From Ceraceosorus guamensis (taxonomy: Eukaryota > Basidiomycota > Exobasidiomycetes > Ceraceosorales > Ceraceosoraceae): a stretch of DNA of 64,000 nt. Positions 34,521-46,434 of this stretch are shown in pieces; within the stretch, counting starts at the first letter, position 1, and each line of letters begins with the position of its first letter. Under the pieces are notes generated by a model. That model saw only the letters and a list, made by a program, of their open reading frames with translations, searched no databases and was not told the DNA's origin. The stretch lies in NCBI RefSeq assembly GCF_003144195.1, contig NW_020290034.1, positions 62,001 to 126,000 of the forward strand, given 5' to 3'. Position numbers and translations under genes: made by a program.

Positions 34521-37500
34521 TTAGGCCATACCTTCGTCGATCTTGTTCAAGATGTGCTGTTCCAGGTCCATCCATCCGCCTCCTACGCGCGCAAGGATTT
34601 TCCTGACCTTTGTGCCGCTTCGAGCCCCGGCCGAGCTCTGGGGACGATGCTACATAGTCGCGAAAGAGCAGCGATCATCAGCAAACGAGCGAGCACCACA
34701 AGCAACGCAGCGCAGTGCTGCGGACTCACAAGTTCGAGCAGCTTGCACATGACCGCTTTGCCCCCACCGATCGAATACTGGGCTTGGATCTCCTGTCCAG
34801 GTCTCGGTTCCGATCTGACGCCCCTCGGTAGTGGATCCGTGACGCGCTCGAGATACACGCCCAGACTATTTGCAACATGAGCCACCTCGACATCCAACGC
34901 ATCGTTTTGATTTGGTCGATAATGCTCGAGCTGGGCCCGAGCGCCACCGCCTCCTAGTGCACTGAAGGCCCCAACGCTGCTGGCACCTTCTGAAAAGGTC
35001 GGCGTAGCTCTGCCAGAGTGCGACTGGTTGGCCGAATTACCCAGGGCGGCTGTTCCGCCTGCACGAGCTGCCCTGTAGTTCGCGACGGACGATCCAGAGA
35101 TGGAGCGAGGTCCCGGCGGACCCGCATCCGGTAGCTTTGCCAAAGCAGCAGCGCTCAGAGGCGTCGTCCTTCCAGACTTGTTGATGTTCAGCGGGGAGGT
35201 TACGTGCGCATTATAGCGAGCTGGCGGAGGCCGACTGGATCGCCTGGCAGCCGGTGATCCTGTGGCATCGTACACGCCACCCATTGCGGAAGTAGCAGGC
35301 GTGCCCCTGGACGGTCTTGCAAACATGCTGAGGCGCTGAACTCGCGCTGCCAGGACTGGCTCAGGTGTCTGCATCGTCGAGCGATTTCCGCCCTGGTAGG
35401 TACGTGCTGGCGAAGCGCCTGCAGCCGCATACGCGGCTGTTGATGCGTGTGACAGAGCAGAACCCGGCCTGCTGTGAGGACTGTCACCGTTATGGTCACT
35501 CGACGCGGGAAAAGAGAGGCGTGGAATCATGCTGTGGCGCTTGCTTCCGCGCTCCCCGGTAGCGGTGCTGGCAGACGAAGGTGGCCGATAGTAGATGCCA
35601 GCAGCGCTTCCTGGTCTGCCGCTGTCATTCGACCCTATCGAATCCACGGACCTGTCGCCAAGATCTTGCTCAGCTTTCATCCTATCTAGCGGCGACCCGC
35701 CATGGAAGATGCTAGAGTTCCTCCGATTGCCATAGTTACGCGAAGGAGGTCTATCAGGAGGAGGCTCTGAAGAGCCTCGCGACCACGTTGGGGTCGGCTG
35801 CGGAGTCTTGGATCGGTTATTGTTGTTCAGGGCTGCGCTGAGCCCGCTCGGTGTTCGATAAGACGTGGGGGGTCCAGCCACATCAAGTGGGCGTGTGCGC
35901 CTCATTGGACTCAAGAATGTACCTCCTGGGGTGGTGCGGCCAGATTGGGGAATGCCGAACCGCTCTACAGGATCAATGGCGGAAGAGTCGGTCGACGTGG
36001 AGAAGGAAGACGCATGTCCTGGTCTCGTATACCCGCGCTCGCCGGCAGTGTGACTCGGCACCGGATTGGTCGAGGCACTTCGACCATGAGCCCGAGGTGA
36101 AGGCGCGTTTGGCGAAGCGTGCGAGACAGCGCCAGGCTTGTAAACACCTTGAGCGTAGACTGAACTGATAGGCCGCGACCTTGATGCGGAAGGACTCGAG
36201 GTTTGAGGCGGCGCGTCGATCATGCTTTGCCTGCGCGAACTCTTGGGAGGTTTAGGAGGTGGTGACGTAGCAGCCGAAGCCAGGCTGCTAGAGCTAGGGG
36301 TACGATGCGCTGTGGGTCGAAGCTCCCTGGAGCTGCTCTTGGGACCCGGCCGAGGTCGCAAGCTTGATGCAGGACTGCCGACGCTGAGCTCTGCAGCGCT
36401 CGAGGCAGGACTGGAGGCGCTATGCGCTGCATCAGACGGGATTCGTTCCCTCGACCGAGGAGAGAGAGCGACCTCCGCTCTGCGGAGCTCCTTATCGATG
36501 CGAGACATTGCGTCTCGTTGAGATTTCCATCTTTGCTTGAGCTCTCTGTACCGCCTGAGCATGCTGCCATGCGCTGTAGCTCTCTCCTTGAGGCCTCGCT
36601 CGAGGACCCCGAACACCCGCTCGCACGCAGGTCCGTAGTGCTGCCGCTTTACTTCGAACGCGCTTCGCCGACTTTTCAAGTCTTCTAGTTTCTTGCGTGT
36701 CTCCTCTTCTTCGTCTAGCTCTTCTTCGCGTGAGTGAGGTTGCGCTGGAGATGAGGCGAGCTTTTGTTGCACGCTGGAGATGAAGTCTGCGCAGATCATA
36801 ATGGCCTTGTCGAGCGAGTCCATCATTCCAGTCGCCTGGGAGCTGAGGCCTCGGAAAACTGTGAGGTACCGATCTTCGCTCAGCTCTTGTTTGACGCGTT
36901 CCGCTTCGCCTTGAGCAGAAGCCCAATGCTCTGTCAGCTGTTGAAAATGTCTGACAATACTCTCAAAGCTTGGCGTTGCGTCTGAGATGTCTGCTGCGGC
37001 TTCATCAAAGGAGGCAAAGCTGTCCAGACTTCCAGCACTTCCTCGCCTGCGCCTCGCGCCCGCAAGTACGCCTGACCATGAATCCTGTCCCGGTGCGTCC
37101 TCGAGACCCGCCAAAGCAGAGACAGCCTTCTCTATTATCCGCATCGACCCGCTCACCTCCTCCAGGAGCGAATTGAGCTCCATGAATGCCTCGTCTACAT
37201 TGCTTGTGCCACTGTTACCAGCTGATGAGCTACCACCACCTGCATCCGTGCTGGATAGCGCTTTGGCATGTCGAACCTCTTCGATACGGAAGATGGCCCG
37301 ATTAATGTCTGCCACTCTTTCGGAAGTTGCCTGCAGCAATCTTTCCGTCTCGACCGGGCAGGGTATCTGTGGGCTGCCCGATTCGTGCGTCCCGATGCCT
37401 GGCGCGACTTTCTCTTCATCCATCTGATCGTCCAAATGAAGTGCCGATATGGATTGGGCTAGCGCTGATGGGCTGCGCGGTAAGCTGCTTTGGCTCGTCG

Positions 37501-37984
37501 GCATGGTGCCTTGAGCAGCCCTTGAGGATGAGCGTGGGGGAAAGGCAACATCCAGCCTTGAGGGACCAGCACCTACAGGGGAGACTCTCGAAGGCGAAGG
37601 GGAGCGCGAGCTTGTTCTGGATGGAACAAGTTCGGATAGAGTTGGAGGTCGCGGACTGACATTCAGCATGGCTTGAAGCGCCTGCCTCGGCTGCAATTCC
37701 ACTGGGAATGCACTGGGATGTAAGAGCAATTGCAGCTGCACCGACGTATGTCTTGCGTCTGGATCCAACTTCAATGGGCGACCGTGGTCAGGGAGCCTGG
37801 AAGCAAGTCTAGATGCGGCGTCCAGAAAATGCAGGAGGGAAGCGGGAAGACAATCGTGCCTACTCAAACGATCAGCCGCATGGGTGTGTGGTGGTTGATC
37901 ATGCGTGCAATCACACTCGTGCCCCACCGCTCTTGACTCCACCTCATCACAACGGATGAAGCCATCATCATCATCGTCATCCAC
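34521..37984 (-). CDS. KAR9: KAR9-like cytoskeletal linker with C-terminal GAS2 domain
   Basis: About 1127 residues in two exons, 34730-37984 and 34521-34649. Residues about 60-500 fit the KAR9 region: an early LLHFLDAASRLASRLPDHG helix, ETERLLQATSERVADINRAI, a hydrophobic heptad part ending in LTEHWASAQGEAERVKQEL, then SEDRYLTVFRGLSSQATGMM, the best-conserved KAR9 element. A long Ser/Pro/Arg-rich basic middle (about 500-1015) suits microtubule and EB1 binding. The end (about 1018-1127) matches a GAS2 microtubule-binding domain: NDALDVEVAHVANSL, QYSIGGGKAVMCKLLEL, then across the intron KVRKILARVGGGWMDLEQHI. In yeast Kar9 ties microtubule tips to myosin V for spindle positioning. The N-terminal start is uncertain; the first 40 residues are Asp/His/Cys-rich and may be leader. 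An alternative acceptor four codons downstream of 34649 is possible. Confidence 0.8.
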
Positions 37985-38892
37985 CGTGCACTCGCGCCGC
38001 GACTACTCCACTCACGACGTGTCTCCCCACTTGACTGCTCGTCCGTCTGCCACTCTCCACTCACGACTCACGACTGGCAGACATACACTCATCAGGCGCA
38101 CATCACTCGTGACTCTTGGTTCACGACTCTCTCACGCGCGCGATGCAATCAAAATGCTACCGTGTCCCGTGCATGATCCACCTCACAGCAGCATTCAGTC
38201 ATCATAGTGATTGCTCGCCGACTCTTCACCACGTCGACGCGCAACCCGCCGCAAGCCAACGCGTTCGTTCGATATAAACACGCGCGCTAGGTGCCTAGTC
38301 ACGCCACGCGCCAGTACATGGAAACTGCGCAAGCGTCGACGGCTTCACCTTTCCCCCAGCAGTGACTGCGCCCCAAGGTGTGCCTGATGTGATGCGTATG
38401 CTAGCTGCTGATACGCGCGGTGGAGGACGATTCGCGCGGTTGCTGTAGGTACATCTCTACGCACCGTAACATCCTCCTTCCAGCCGCCCGGAATGGCACC
38501 TGCAAAGACCTTCATTCACGATGATCGGTCTAAAAATTGTCACGATCAAGAATCTGGCGGTAGCATTCGCATCTCGTTCTCACCCAAGCTTTCATCTGCT
38601 TCGCTCAGGACCTCTCTCCTGTGCGCGCCCCCCAAGTTTGTGCGGTCCGAATCAGTCACGTGACTCGATACTGCATAGAGCGTCGAGCCCCGCGCCAGAA
38701 CTTCGCCAAGCATATGCGCGTGTGAAGGGTTGGTTGCACGGGCCCCGCTCGCACATCATGCTTGGTATAGCTTCCCGCCAACATATTACTATGTGTGAGC
38801 TGCATGGCTCGTCGCACCGTCTTTATTACCACCTCGCTTGGCGCAGTGTCTTCAAACATACCCTTCTGGACAACTTAGTTGCGCGCGGGAGA
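37985..38892. other. intergenic between divergent KAR9-like and glucosidase II genes
   Basis: Shared promoter region. It holds several ACTCACGAC words between 38010 and 38130. The frame of the glucosidase gene stays open upstream to 38521, but that part lacks a signal peptide and is taken as leader. Confidence 0.55.
38059..38130. repeat. cluster of ACTCACGAC words
   Basis: ACTCACGACTCACGACT at 38059-38075, ACTCGTGACT at 38105-38114 and TCACGACTCT at 38121-38130, in the promoter between two divergent genes. Confidence 0.7.
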
Positions 38893-41800
38893 ATGTCGGA
38901 CAACATGAGCTCCGCTGGCGGCCGCGTTGGCTCTCTGCGACGCTCCATGGTCGTGCTCCAGCTTCTGTTTGCGCTATTCGTCTTCCTGCTTCTGGCGTCG
39001 CCGAGCTCAGCAGTCAGGGAGCACGACTTCAAGAAGTGCGCCGACTCCTCCTTTTGCCGGCGCATCCGGCGCCTCTCCTCATTGCCCGAACACGCCAGCC
39101 CTTATGCCCTTTCCTCGCAGCCGCTTTACCATCCCGAAGACAGCACGGTCACTGCGAGGGTCTTCAATGCGCTGCACACCAACATCAGCTTCGACCTGCA
39201 GCTCGACATTCTCGAAGATGGAAGCACGAGAGTGAGACTCGACGAGGTGGGACAGACGTACAATGATTTAAGGAGATACGACCAAGCACATCAGTATGCT
39301 ATCGAGAACAAACCAAGACCAGCTGCTGCAGACAGCGTTTCCTTTGAGCAGACGGACATGCACACACGAATCAAGTATGGCCCGGAGACAGAGTACCTGA
39401 TCGATCTGACTCACGTGCCTCTCAAACTGAGCTTCTTTAGGCACGGAGTGGAGCAGGTGGTGCTGAACGGGCGCGGTCTTTTGCACATGGAGCACTTCAG
39501 GGCCAAACCTGATCCTTTCCCAACTCCCCAGGTGGAAGCTGCCAAAGAAGGAGCGGAAACCAGCGAGGAAGAGCAGGCAGCAGAAACTGAGCCCGAGAGC
39601 CAGCTCATTCTGCAGCGAAAGCGCGATCTGATCCAGGCTGGACATTCGCAGACGAACGCGGATGTTTGGAGCGGCTTGGAACAAGAGGACTCGGGAGAGT
39701 GGGAAGAATCTTGGCAGGGCAAGCCAGACTCGAAGCCAAGAGGTCCTGAAGCTCTCTCCTTGGACATTGCCTTTCCCAAGAAGCCTTTTGCGTTCGGCTT
39801 GCCAGAGCATGCCAGCCCTTTGAACCTCAAAAACACGAGAGGAGAGGCGGACGAAGACTTTACCGATCCGTACCGGCTCATGAACACCGATGTATTCGAG
39901 TATGATTACGACTCGCCCATGAGTCTGTACGGAAGCGTGCCAGTGCTTCACGCTCAGGGAAATGAGCAGCAAGGTGCCGCATCGGTCTTCTGGCTCAATG
40001 GCGCAGAGACGTGGATCGACATTTCTCGCAGCGGCAAAGCCGGCCCGGAACAAACGCTGGACACGCACTTCTTTTCCGAGTCTGGAGTGCTCGACCTTTT
40101 CGTTTATCTTCATCAGGACCCGGCAGACAACATCAAGGCCTTCTCGAAACTGGTAGGGCGGACCGCATTGCCGCAGTACTTTGCGATGGGATATCACCAG
40201 AGTAGGTGGAATTATCTCACTACTCAAGACGTTCTTGACGTTTCGAAAGAGTTCAGCGATCAAGATGTGAGTTGATAGGTGGCTGCACATGATCCAATCT
40301 GGCTCACGCACGCCAGCGGCAATCCTTGCAGATTCCCATGGATGTCATGTGGCTTGACATTGAGTACAGCAAAGACCACATGTACATGATCTGGGACGAC
40401 CTCAACTTCCCAGACCCAGAGCGAATGATCTCGGGTCTCGATGCAGAAGGGCGAAAGGTGAGTGGAGGTGCAAGATTTCCCCACGCACGGGGTTTTACCC
40501 TCTCACCACATTGTGACCGTGTTTGCGCCAGCTCGTGATCATCGTGGATCCGCATTTCAAGCGCACGAATGACTACTACGTCTATAAGGAGTCAAAGGCA
40601 CTCGACATCCTGGTCAAGACGCCCGACGGCAAAGGAGAGTATGAGGGCTGGTGCTGGTCTGGTTCAGCTTCGTGGATCGATGCCTTTAACCCCAAGTCCT
40701 GGGACTGGTGGAGCGGTCTTTTCCGCCTGAAGCTCAAGAAGCTGAGGGCGAATGCTCGGAACGTACACATTTGGAACGACATGCAAGAGCCGGCAATCTT
40801 CAATGGACCTGAAATCACATCACCTAAGGATGTGATCCACCACGGAGGTTGGGAGCACAGGCATTTGCACAACATCAACGGAGTGCTTTTCCAGAACATC
40901 ACGGCCAAGGCTTTGATCGAGAGGGAGGATCCACCTAGAAGACCTTTTGTGTTGGCAAGGAGCTGGTGGGTGGGCACTCAAAAGTATGGCGCGACCTGGA
41001 CTGGAGACAATCTCGGTACTTGGGAGCATCTGGCCGTTAGCGTGCCTATGATCCTCGCGAACAATGTGGGCGGCATGAGCTTCACTGGAGGTGAGCATTT
41101 TGCGTGGTGAGGAGCACACACCAAACAACCTCGTCTAACTTATGGCGTACCTTTGCAGCCGATATCGGAGGCTTCTTTGGGAACCCCGAAGCGGACATGT
41201 TGGTGCGGTGGTACCAAGCTGGCATCTTTGAGCCCTTCTTCCGAGCGCACGCGCACATCGATACGAAGCGCAGGGAGCCTTTCTTGCTGGCGGAGCCTGA
41301 GAGGTCGCACGTCAGGGATCTGATCAAGCTGAGGTACAAGATGCTGCCCATTTGGTACACTGCTTTCAAGGAGAACAAAGCTACCGGACTTCCTTTGCTG
41401 AGACCGCAATTCTTGATGTTCCCTCAAGATGTCAATGGTGCGGGTATTGGAGACCAGTATTATCTTGCGGACAGCGGCCTCCTCGTCAAGCCGGCCGTCA
41501 CCAAGGATGCGACCAGTGTGGACGTCTATCTCGGCGAAGACGAGGTCAGTGGGCATTGATGCATGGGTGCACAGCTGCAATGGCTGACAAAGTCTTTTTT
41601 GCAATGTTGACTGCAGGTATACTACAACTACTTTACCCGCGATGTTTATCACGGCTCGGCGAGCGGTAAGACGGCCAGCGTACCCGCACCCCTCAACGAG
41701 CAACTGCCCCTTCTTCAACGAGGCGGATCGATCTTGCCTCTTCGGGAACGAGTCAGACGCTCAGCTGAGCTGGGCTGGAGAGATCCATTAACGCTCGTCG

Positions 41801-42291
41801 TTGCGCTCAACAACGGCAAAGCGTCCAAAGACAAACTCCGGGCAACCGGCAACCTGTACTTGGACGATGGACAGACTTACGACCATGAGCAAGGATCTTT
41901 CGTCTGGCGCCGATTCAGCGCCATGAAGAACACGGAACGAGCTGGATTTGTTCTGAGGAGTGTGGATGAAGCGGCTCTAAGAGCCTCCACCGCATCTTCG
42001 ACCGACACGTTGCAAATCCCAGCAAATTACTCGCCTAGCGAAAACGCCTTCGCCAAGTCGATTGAGGATGTGAGGGTGGAGAAGATCATTGTGATTGGCC
42101 TGGAAAAGAAACCGAGCAAGATTTTGAAGCAGAATGGCAGCGAGGTCCGATTCGTTTGGAACGCTGGAACTGCCGCTACCGCTTCGGCATCTAAATTGCC
42201 AGGCGTCGCCCCGGGCAAAGCAAGCGAGCTGATCATCAAGGACCCGGCCCTTCTTATTATCACAGACTGGCAGCTCGAGATCGTGGCGTAG
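38893..42291 (+). CDS. GLS2: glucosidase II alpha subunit (GH31)
   Basis: ER-lumen alpha-glucosidase that trims the inner glucoses from N-glycans during glycoprotein folding; about 1039 residues. Exons are 38893-40266, 40332-40457, 40532-41090, 41159-41544 and 41617-42291. A signal anchor follows the start (VLQLLFALFVFLLLASPSSA). The family N-terminal beta domain begins at REHDFKKCADSSFCRR. The GH31 barrel shows MGYHQSRWNY, VMWLDIEY, the nucleophile in HIWNDMQEP, the RSWWVG(T)QKYGATWTGDN block with the acid/base Asp, and FFRAHAHIDTKRREPFL. An acidic insertion with LESQ-like repeats lies around residues 215-290. The start at 38893 is one of three nearby Met codons (38893, 38905, 38948); all leave the signal sequence intact. 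Confidence 0.93.
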
Positions 42292-42983
42292 ATGTCGGGG
42301 AGGGAGGGACAGCCGACCATGGCGCTGCTGAAGGACACTGATGAATCGCAAACTTCGCTGCACGAAGGGAATGTCATACTTTGAACCTGGGCGCCCCTTC
42401 CGGTCCGTTTCCTCTTCTTGTCTGTACAGATGCTGGATGCACTGTGAAAGTCTGGGCACTCGGCCTCGCCCTCTCCTCTGGCGTCGACCTAGCAGATTGA
42501 AGGAAGCGTCCTGTCCTCACTCGGTCAGCTGACCACATCCTTTGATTCTTAGGTGTTTGCCTCAGTCACGATCGTACGATTCTTCGGCTCATGATTCAAA
42601 TCCTGATGATGAATTCAACGGTTTGACGCTTCTTCTGACTTGGCGCCTGGTCTTGCTTCTATGGCTCACGTGACCGCGTTGCTGGCTTGCGCCTCCGCTG
42701 TTTGCGTCGCACGGACGTGTACAGCCATCGACGCTTCACCTCGCTTCGCCTTCATCAACCACAGTCACAACTCACCATTCGTATTCACATTCACATTCAC
42801 ATACACGGCTTGGTGTCGATTTCTCATCACGTCGCTCGCATCCACTACCACTCTTGGCTCCTCGCAAGAATACACAAGCCTGAGCGAGCAACAGCTGTCG
42901 CTGCGATAGATTGCTCTTGTTGCAATTCTTACACCCCTACGAATCGTGGCAGACTACCCGTTACGCACAGACCTGTAATCAAG
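42292..42983. other. intergenic and ARPC4 leader
   Basis: Between tandem plus-strand genes. Near 42780-42805 there is a short ATTCAC repeat. The part next to 42983 is the untranslated leader of ARPC4. Confidence 0.55.
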
Positions 42984-44012
42984 ATGGTGAGTGATTCTCA
43001 GACTCTGAAAGTCGCGCTGCACATTCACGAGCTCACAGGCTTGCATCTGGTCTCTCTGCTCTCGCTTACAAGTCGAACACTCTGAGGCCATACCTTTCCT
43101 GCGTCCGCTCAACCTTGACCGCAGCCATGACGCTGGAGAACTTCGGGTCTCAAGTGGTAGAGCGACACAACAAGCCTGAAGTCGAAGCCAGATCATCAAA
43201 GGAAGTGCTTCTGACTCCTCTGACAATAGCTAGGAATGAGAGCGAAAAGGTTCTCATCGAACCTAGCGTCAACTCGATCAGATTGAGCATCAAGATCAAA
43301 CAGGCTGATGAGATCGAGAGGGTGATCTGCCACAAGCTGGCTAGATTCCTGATGCAGAGAGCGGAGAGCTTCGTCATTCTTAGGAGGAAACCTATTCCCG
43401 TGAGTAGCAGGGCTCTGATCATCCACAGAGCTGCCTCGCACGCTTTCACGCGCTCGGACTGCTGACTCGACTCGACTTGTTCTCGTCAACATCGACGCAG
43501 GGCTATGACATCAGCTTTCTCATCACAAACTTCCACACCGAAGCTTTGCAGAAGCACAAGCTTGTAGACTTTGTCATACAGTTCATGGAGGATGTTGACA
43601 AGGTGAGCGTTTACGGAGCTTGGAACAGTTGTCGCGCCTCAGGATGCTCGAGGCAGACATGACTGCGCCGCAGGTTGTGCTCGCTTTTGATACGCCACCT
43701 TTGTGCGCGTGTCTCGAGCTGAATCGCTGACATCTTACTGCTTCGCCTCCCGTCCCCAAGGAAATCTCGGAGCTCAAGCTTTCCATCAACGCCAGGGCTC
43801 GTATCGTGGCCGAGAGGTGAGTAGCACCTGTGCAAACCGCGACATCTTGTGTTCTGACTGCAATTCTCGCTTCTCATACGTCCTAACCTCGCTCAGCTAT
43901 CTTGGAGTGGTGAGTCACGAGTATTGCGCGCGAGCTCCAACGGACGCGTACACTGGACCACCAAGACCGTATCATCTGACATGTATTGACTCTCTTTCGC
44001 CAGTTCACTTGA
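42984..44012 (+). CDS. ARC19: Arp2/3 complex subunit 4 (p20-ARC)
   Basis: Core subunit of the actin-nucleating Arp2/3 complex at endocytic patches; 169 residues, the family's normal length. Exons are 42984-42986, 43073-43399, 43501-43602, 43761-43816, 43897-43909 and 44004-44012. The first coding exon is the ATG alone; exon 2 supplies [20 protein letters not shown], exactly the expected N-terminus. Further landmarks are [80 protein letters not shown] and [18 protein letters not shown] at the end. The last two coding exons are only 13 and 9 bases; their boundaries are supported by GT...AG, branch-like TATTGAC and the family length. Confidence 0.93.
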
Positions 44013-44768
44013 TTGTTCGCGCCATACATGCGGCGTGGATGGGAATGTCATTACTTTCAGGTCTATCATGTTCTGCGCGAGCTGTGACTTAATTGGAACA
44101 GCATGTTTTGGTTTGCACTGCAGGCATGGGGATGTGCAAGCACAAAATCGGGAGCAAAGGCAAGCCTTCAAGCACGTAGATCGGCGCGCGACCCTGCCCC
44201 TCACGTCGAGCTGCAACTGTGTTCGTTGCGCTTTGAAGAGGGTCAGCCCTGCCCAAGAACCCGTTGCTAGTGCATCCCGAGCCAGAATACCTGCTGACAC
44301 GCCGCAGAGCGACTCCAGTTGTGCGACGACCCCAACGACGCAGCTCAAAGTGGAGCACCAAAGCGGGCCTGGACAGCGCGCCAAATGCCCTTTTCAGCTG
44401 GCCTGATGGGGCCTCTCCGCGTAGATGCAGTCTCTGCCAGCACCAGTCGCCCGACGCTATCTGGTGCGTCACAGATGCGCTTGACAGCGAGTCACATCAA
44501 GTTGTTCAGGATTGCTTCTTGTGCTGGTGCTTTGAACCAATTGCCGCGATTGGCGCTGGGCGTCCTGCCTTGTGTCGTCGTCGCTTTCGCAAATGTGACA
44601 GACCCAAGTGGCATCGGATGCCAGCACAGCTCGCTTGGCGAGGATGCAGCCCGAGACGCAATGGTTGTGCAGGCTGCTTGATCTACCTAATCGTCCGTCC
44701 TTCGGCAGGCCCATGAAAGCAAGACTTTGAGCCTGGATGGACACAAAGCAGAACGCAGGTCAGCGTGA
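44013..44768. other. intergenic between convergent genes
   Basis: 3' regions of ARPC4 and ATG6. Open frames of about 120 residues exist on both strands (44319-44681 + and 44089-44472 -) but overlap each other, carry no motif and have no family resemblance. Confidence 0.55.
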
Positions 44769-46434
44769 TTACTCGCGTCTACGCACGACAGTCCGAATGA
44801 CCCACGTCAGAAGGACATGCCGAAGAGCTCTAGTCCACGTCTCCTCGCTTCCAAAGTGAAGTCTGATCGAAGCTTCTCCAATCCTGTCTTTGCTTATGCT
44901 GATCGATTGCCAAATGGTTTGGTCAGCACAGTGAGCGTGTTGAGAACCGCGGTGCACGGAACTCACGCGTGAGGCAGCCTGAGCTCGGGGTCACTTGCGC
45001 AGGCTGCTGCTGCTAGTTGGCGCAGTAACTCTAGGAATGCTACCATAGCGTGGTCGAACCTTCGTGATTGGGGCGCCAGTAATCGACCTATTTGCCAATC
45101 GCCCGTGCCGTATCTATCCAACAGGCGGATGATTGTGGAAGTCAGACGTATTAGCAAGATGGTCGCGCAAGCTTTCAGCCCCAAACTTCACACCACTCAC
45201 AGTTCATAAACAGCTTCATCGCCGCTCGCTTTCTTCACAGTGCTGAAGCTGCCCTTGGGGACCAGATGGTAGCTCAAGACCCAAATGTGATAGCTATTCA
45301 GCGCGGCCGCACGTCGCGCGGGGTCCTAGGCCGTTTGGCCCCTCAAAAATCCTTAACTCACTCTGTGAACTGCACGCCGACCTTTCTAGCGAGCACATCG
45401 AGTAGGAGAGCAGTCTGACCCCATGCAGCATTGATCTCTTTCCAATCCACGTGAGCATTGGGCAGCTTGCCCAACCTCAGTCCGTTGATGGTAGCAAAGC
45501 CACCCGAGTGACCGATAGAGAAGGCGTCATTGTAGGGATTCGTCTGTTGCAGACGTGACAGCTGAGCTGCATCGAGAGAGATGGATGTGCGAAGGGAGTC
45601 CCTTTGCGCTGAGACGGCAGACAGCTCCAACAGAAGGTTAGAATGCTGCGCCCAGAAGCTGAGAGTCGCATGTGCGGGTCCAGAACGAGGACGAAGTTGC
45701 AGAGCGTCAGCTCATGCGGCCTTCAACGACAGCAAAGTGCGCCCGGAAAGCGGCTGTCATGTAGCATCGGGCTACGCCGCAAGAATAACTGACGCTTCTT
45801 CTTCAGCCTCGAGCTCTGCCTCTTCTCTATCCAAAGCGGCGATTTCCTCTTCCACCTGGACCCTTTCCGCATCCGCAGCCCTGAGCTCGTCAGTGGCCAA
45901 TTTTGACTGGCGTTCGAGCTTTTGAGACGCATGAGATTGAGACAGTAGGTCAACTTGCGGAGCAGGCTGGCCTATGTCAGTTTTGGTTGCGGAAAAGCTC
46001 ACCTCCTCGATCGACTGCCCAGCATACATCTCATCTTCTTCCTCGTCCCCTTCCTTCCTGTCTTGATGTTCCGACATCTCCTTGACAAACCTATTGAGCG
46101 CATCGCGTTCGCTTCGAATCTCTTCCGTCTCCTCCTTCATGATTCTAACCAGAAGATCAGTGCATTCCTTGCAGAGCGGATGGTTGAGCCTTGGCGCCGC
46201 GAGTATGTCTTTGAGCGCTGACTGAAGTAGCAGCTTGTGAGTCAAGGGTGCGCTGAGATTTGGGTGGGAGCTGCTCGCGGCGTCGTCGCTGTCTCCGGCG
46301 GCAAGCGCGTGCAGCTGTCGGTCGGCAGAGGAGATGATGCCCCAGGCTGAGGCTGCCAAACCTCCCGAGGCGGACGTCGTCGATGCGGGCAAGGCCACAT
46401 TTTGATGACACTTTTGACAAGAGACCGACGGCAT
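44769..46434 (-). CDS. ATG6: autophagy protein ATG6 / Beclin 1
   Basis: Subunit of the Vps34 phosphatidylinositol 3-kinase complexes for autophagy and vacuolar sorting; 398 residues. Exons are 46003-46434, 45794-45918, 45362-45658, 45201-45272, 44967-45113 and 44769-44892. The N-terminus carries a Cys pair (VSCQKCHQ) typical of fungal Atg6, then KECTDLLVRIMKEETEEI. The coiled coil continues across the first intron (SIEE-LERQSKLATDELRAAD). The evolutionarily conserved domain shows NPYNDAFSIGHSGGFATING, LPNAHVDWKEINAAWGQTAL, FTDYHLVPKGSFSTVKK, ELYGTGDWQIGRL, FDHAMVAFLELLRQL and the membrane-touching end IRLHFGSEETWTRALRHVLL. The 84-base first intron is in frame and lacks a stop, so retention would add 28 residues. 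Confidence 0.93.

Noticed and set aside
38521-38892. Upstream in-frame extension of glucosidase II alpha
   Set aside because: It would bury the signal sequence 140 residues inside the protein; the start at 38893 is more sensible.
44319-44681. 120-residue frame between ARPC4 and ATG6
   Set aside because: Lies in the space between two convergent stops and overlaps other open frames; no recognisable feature.
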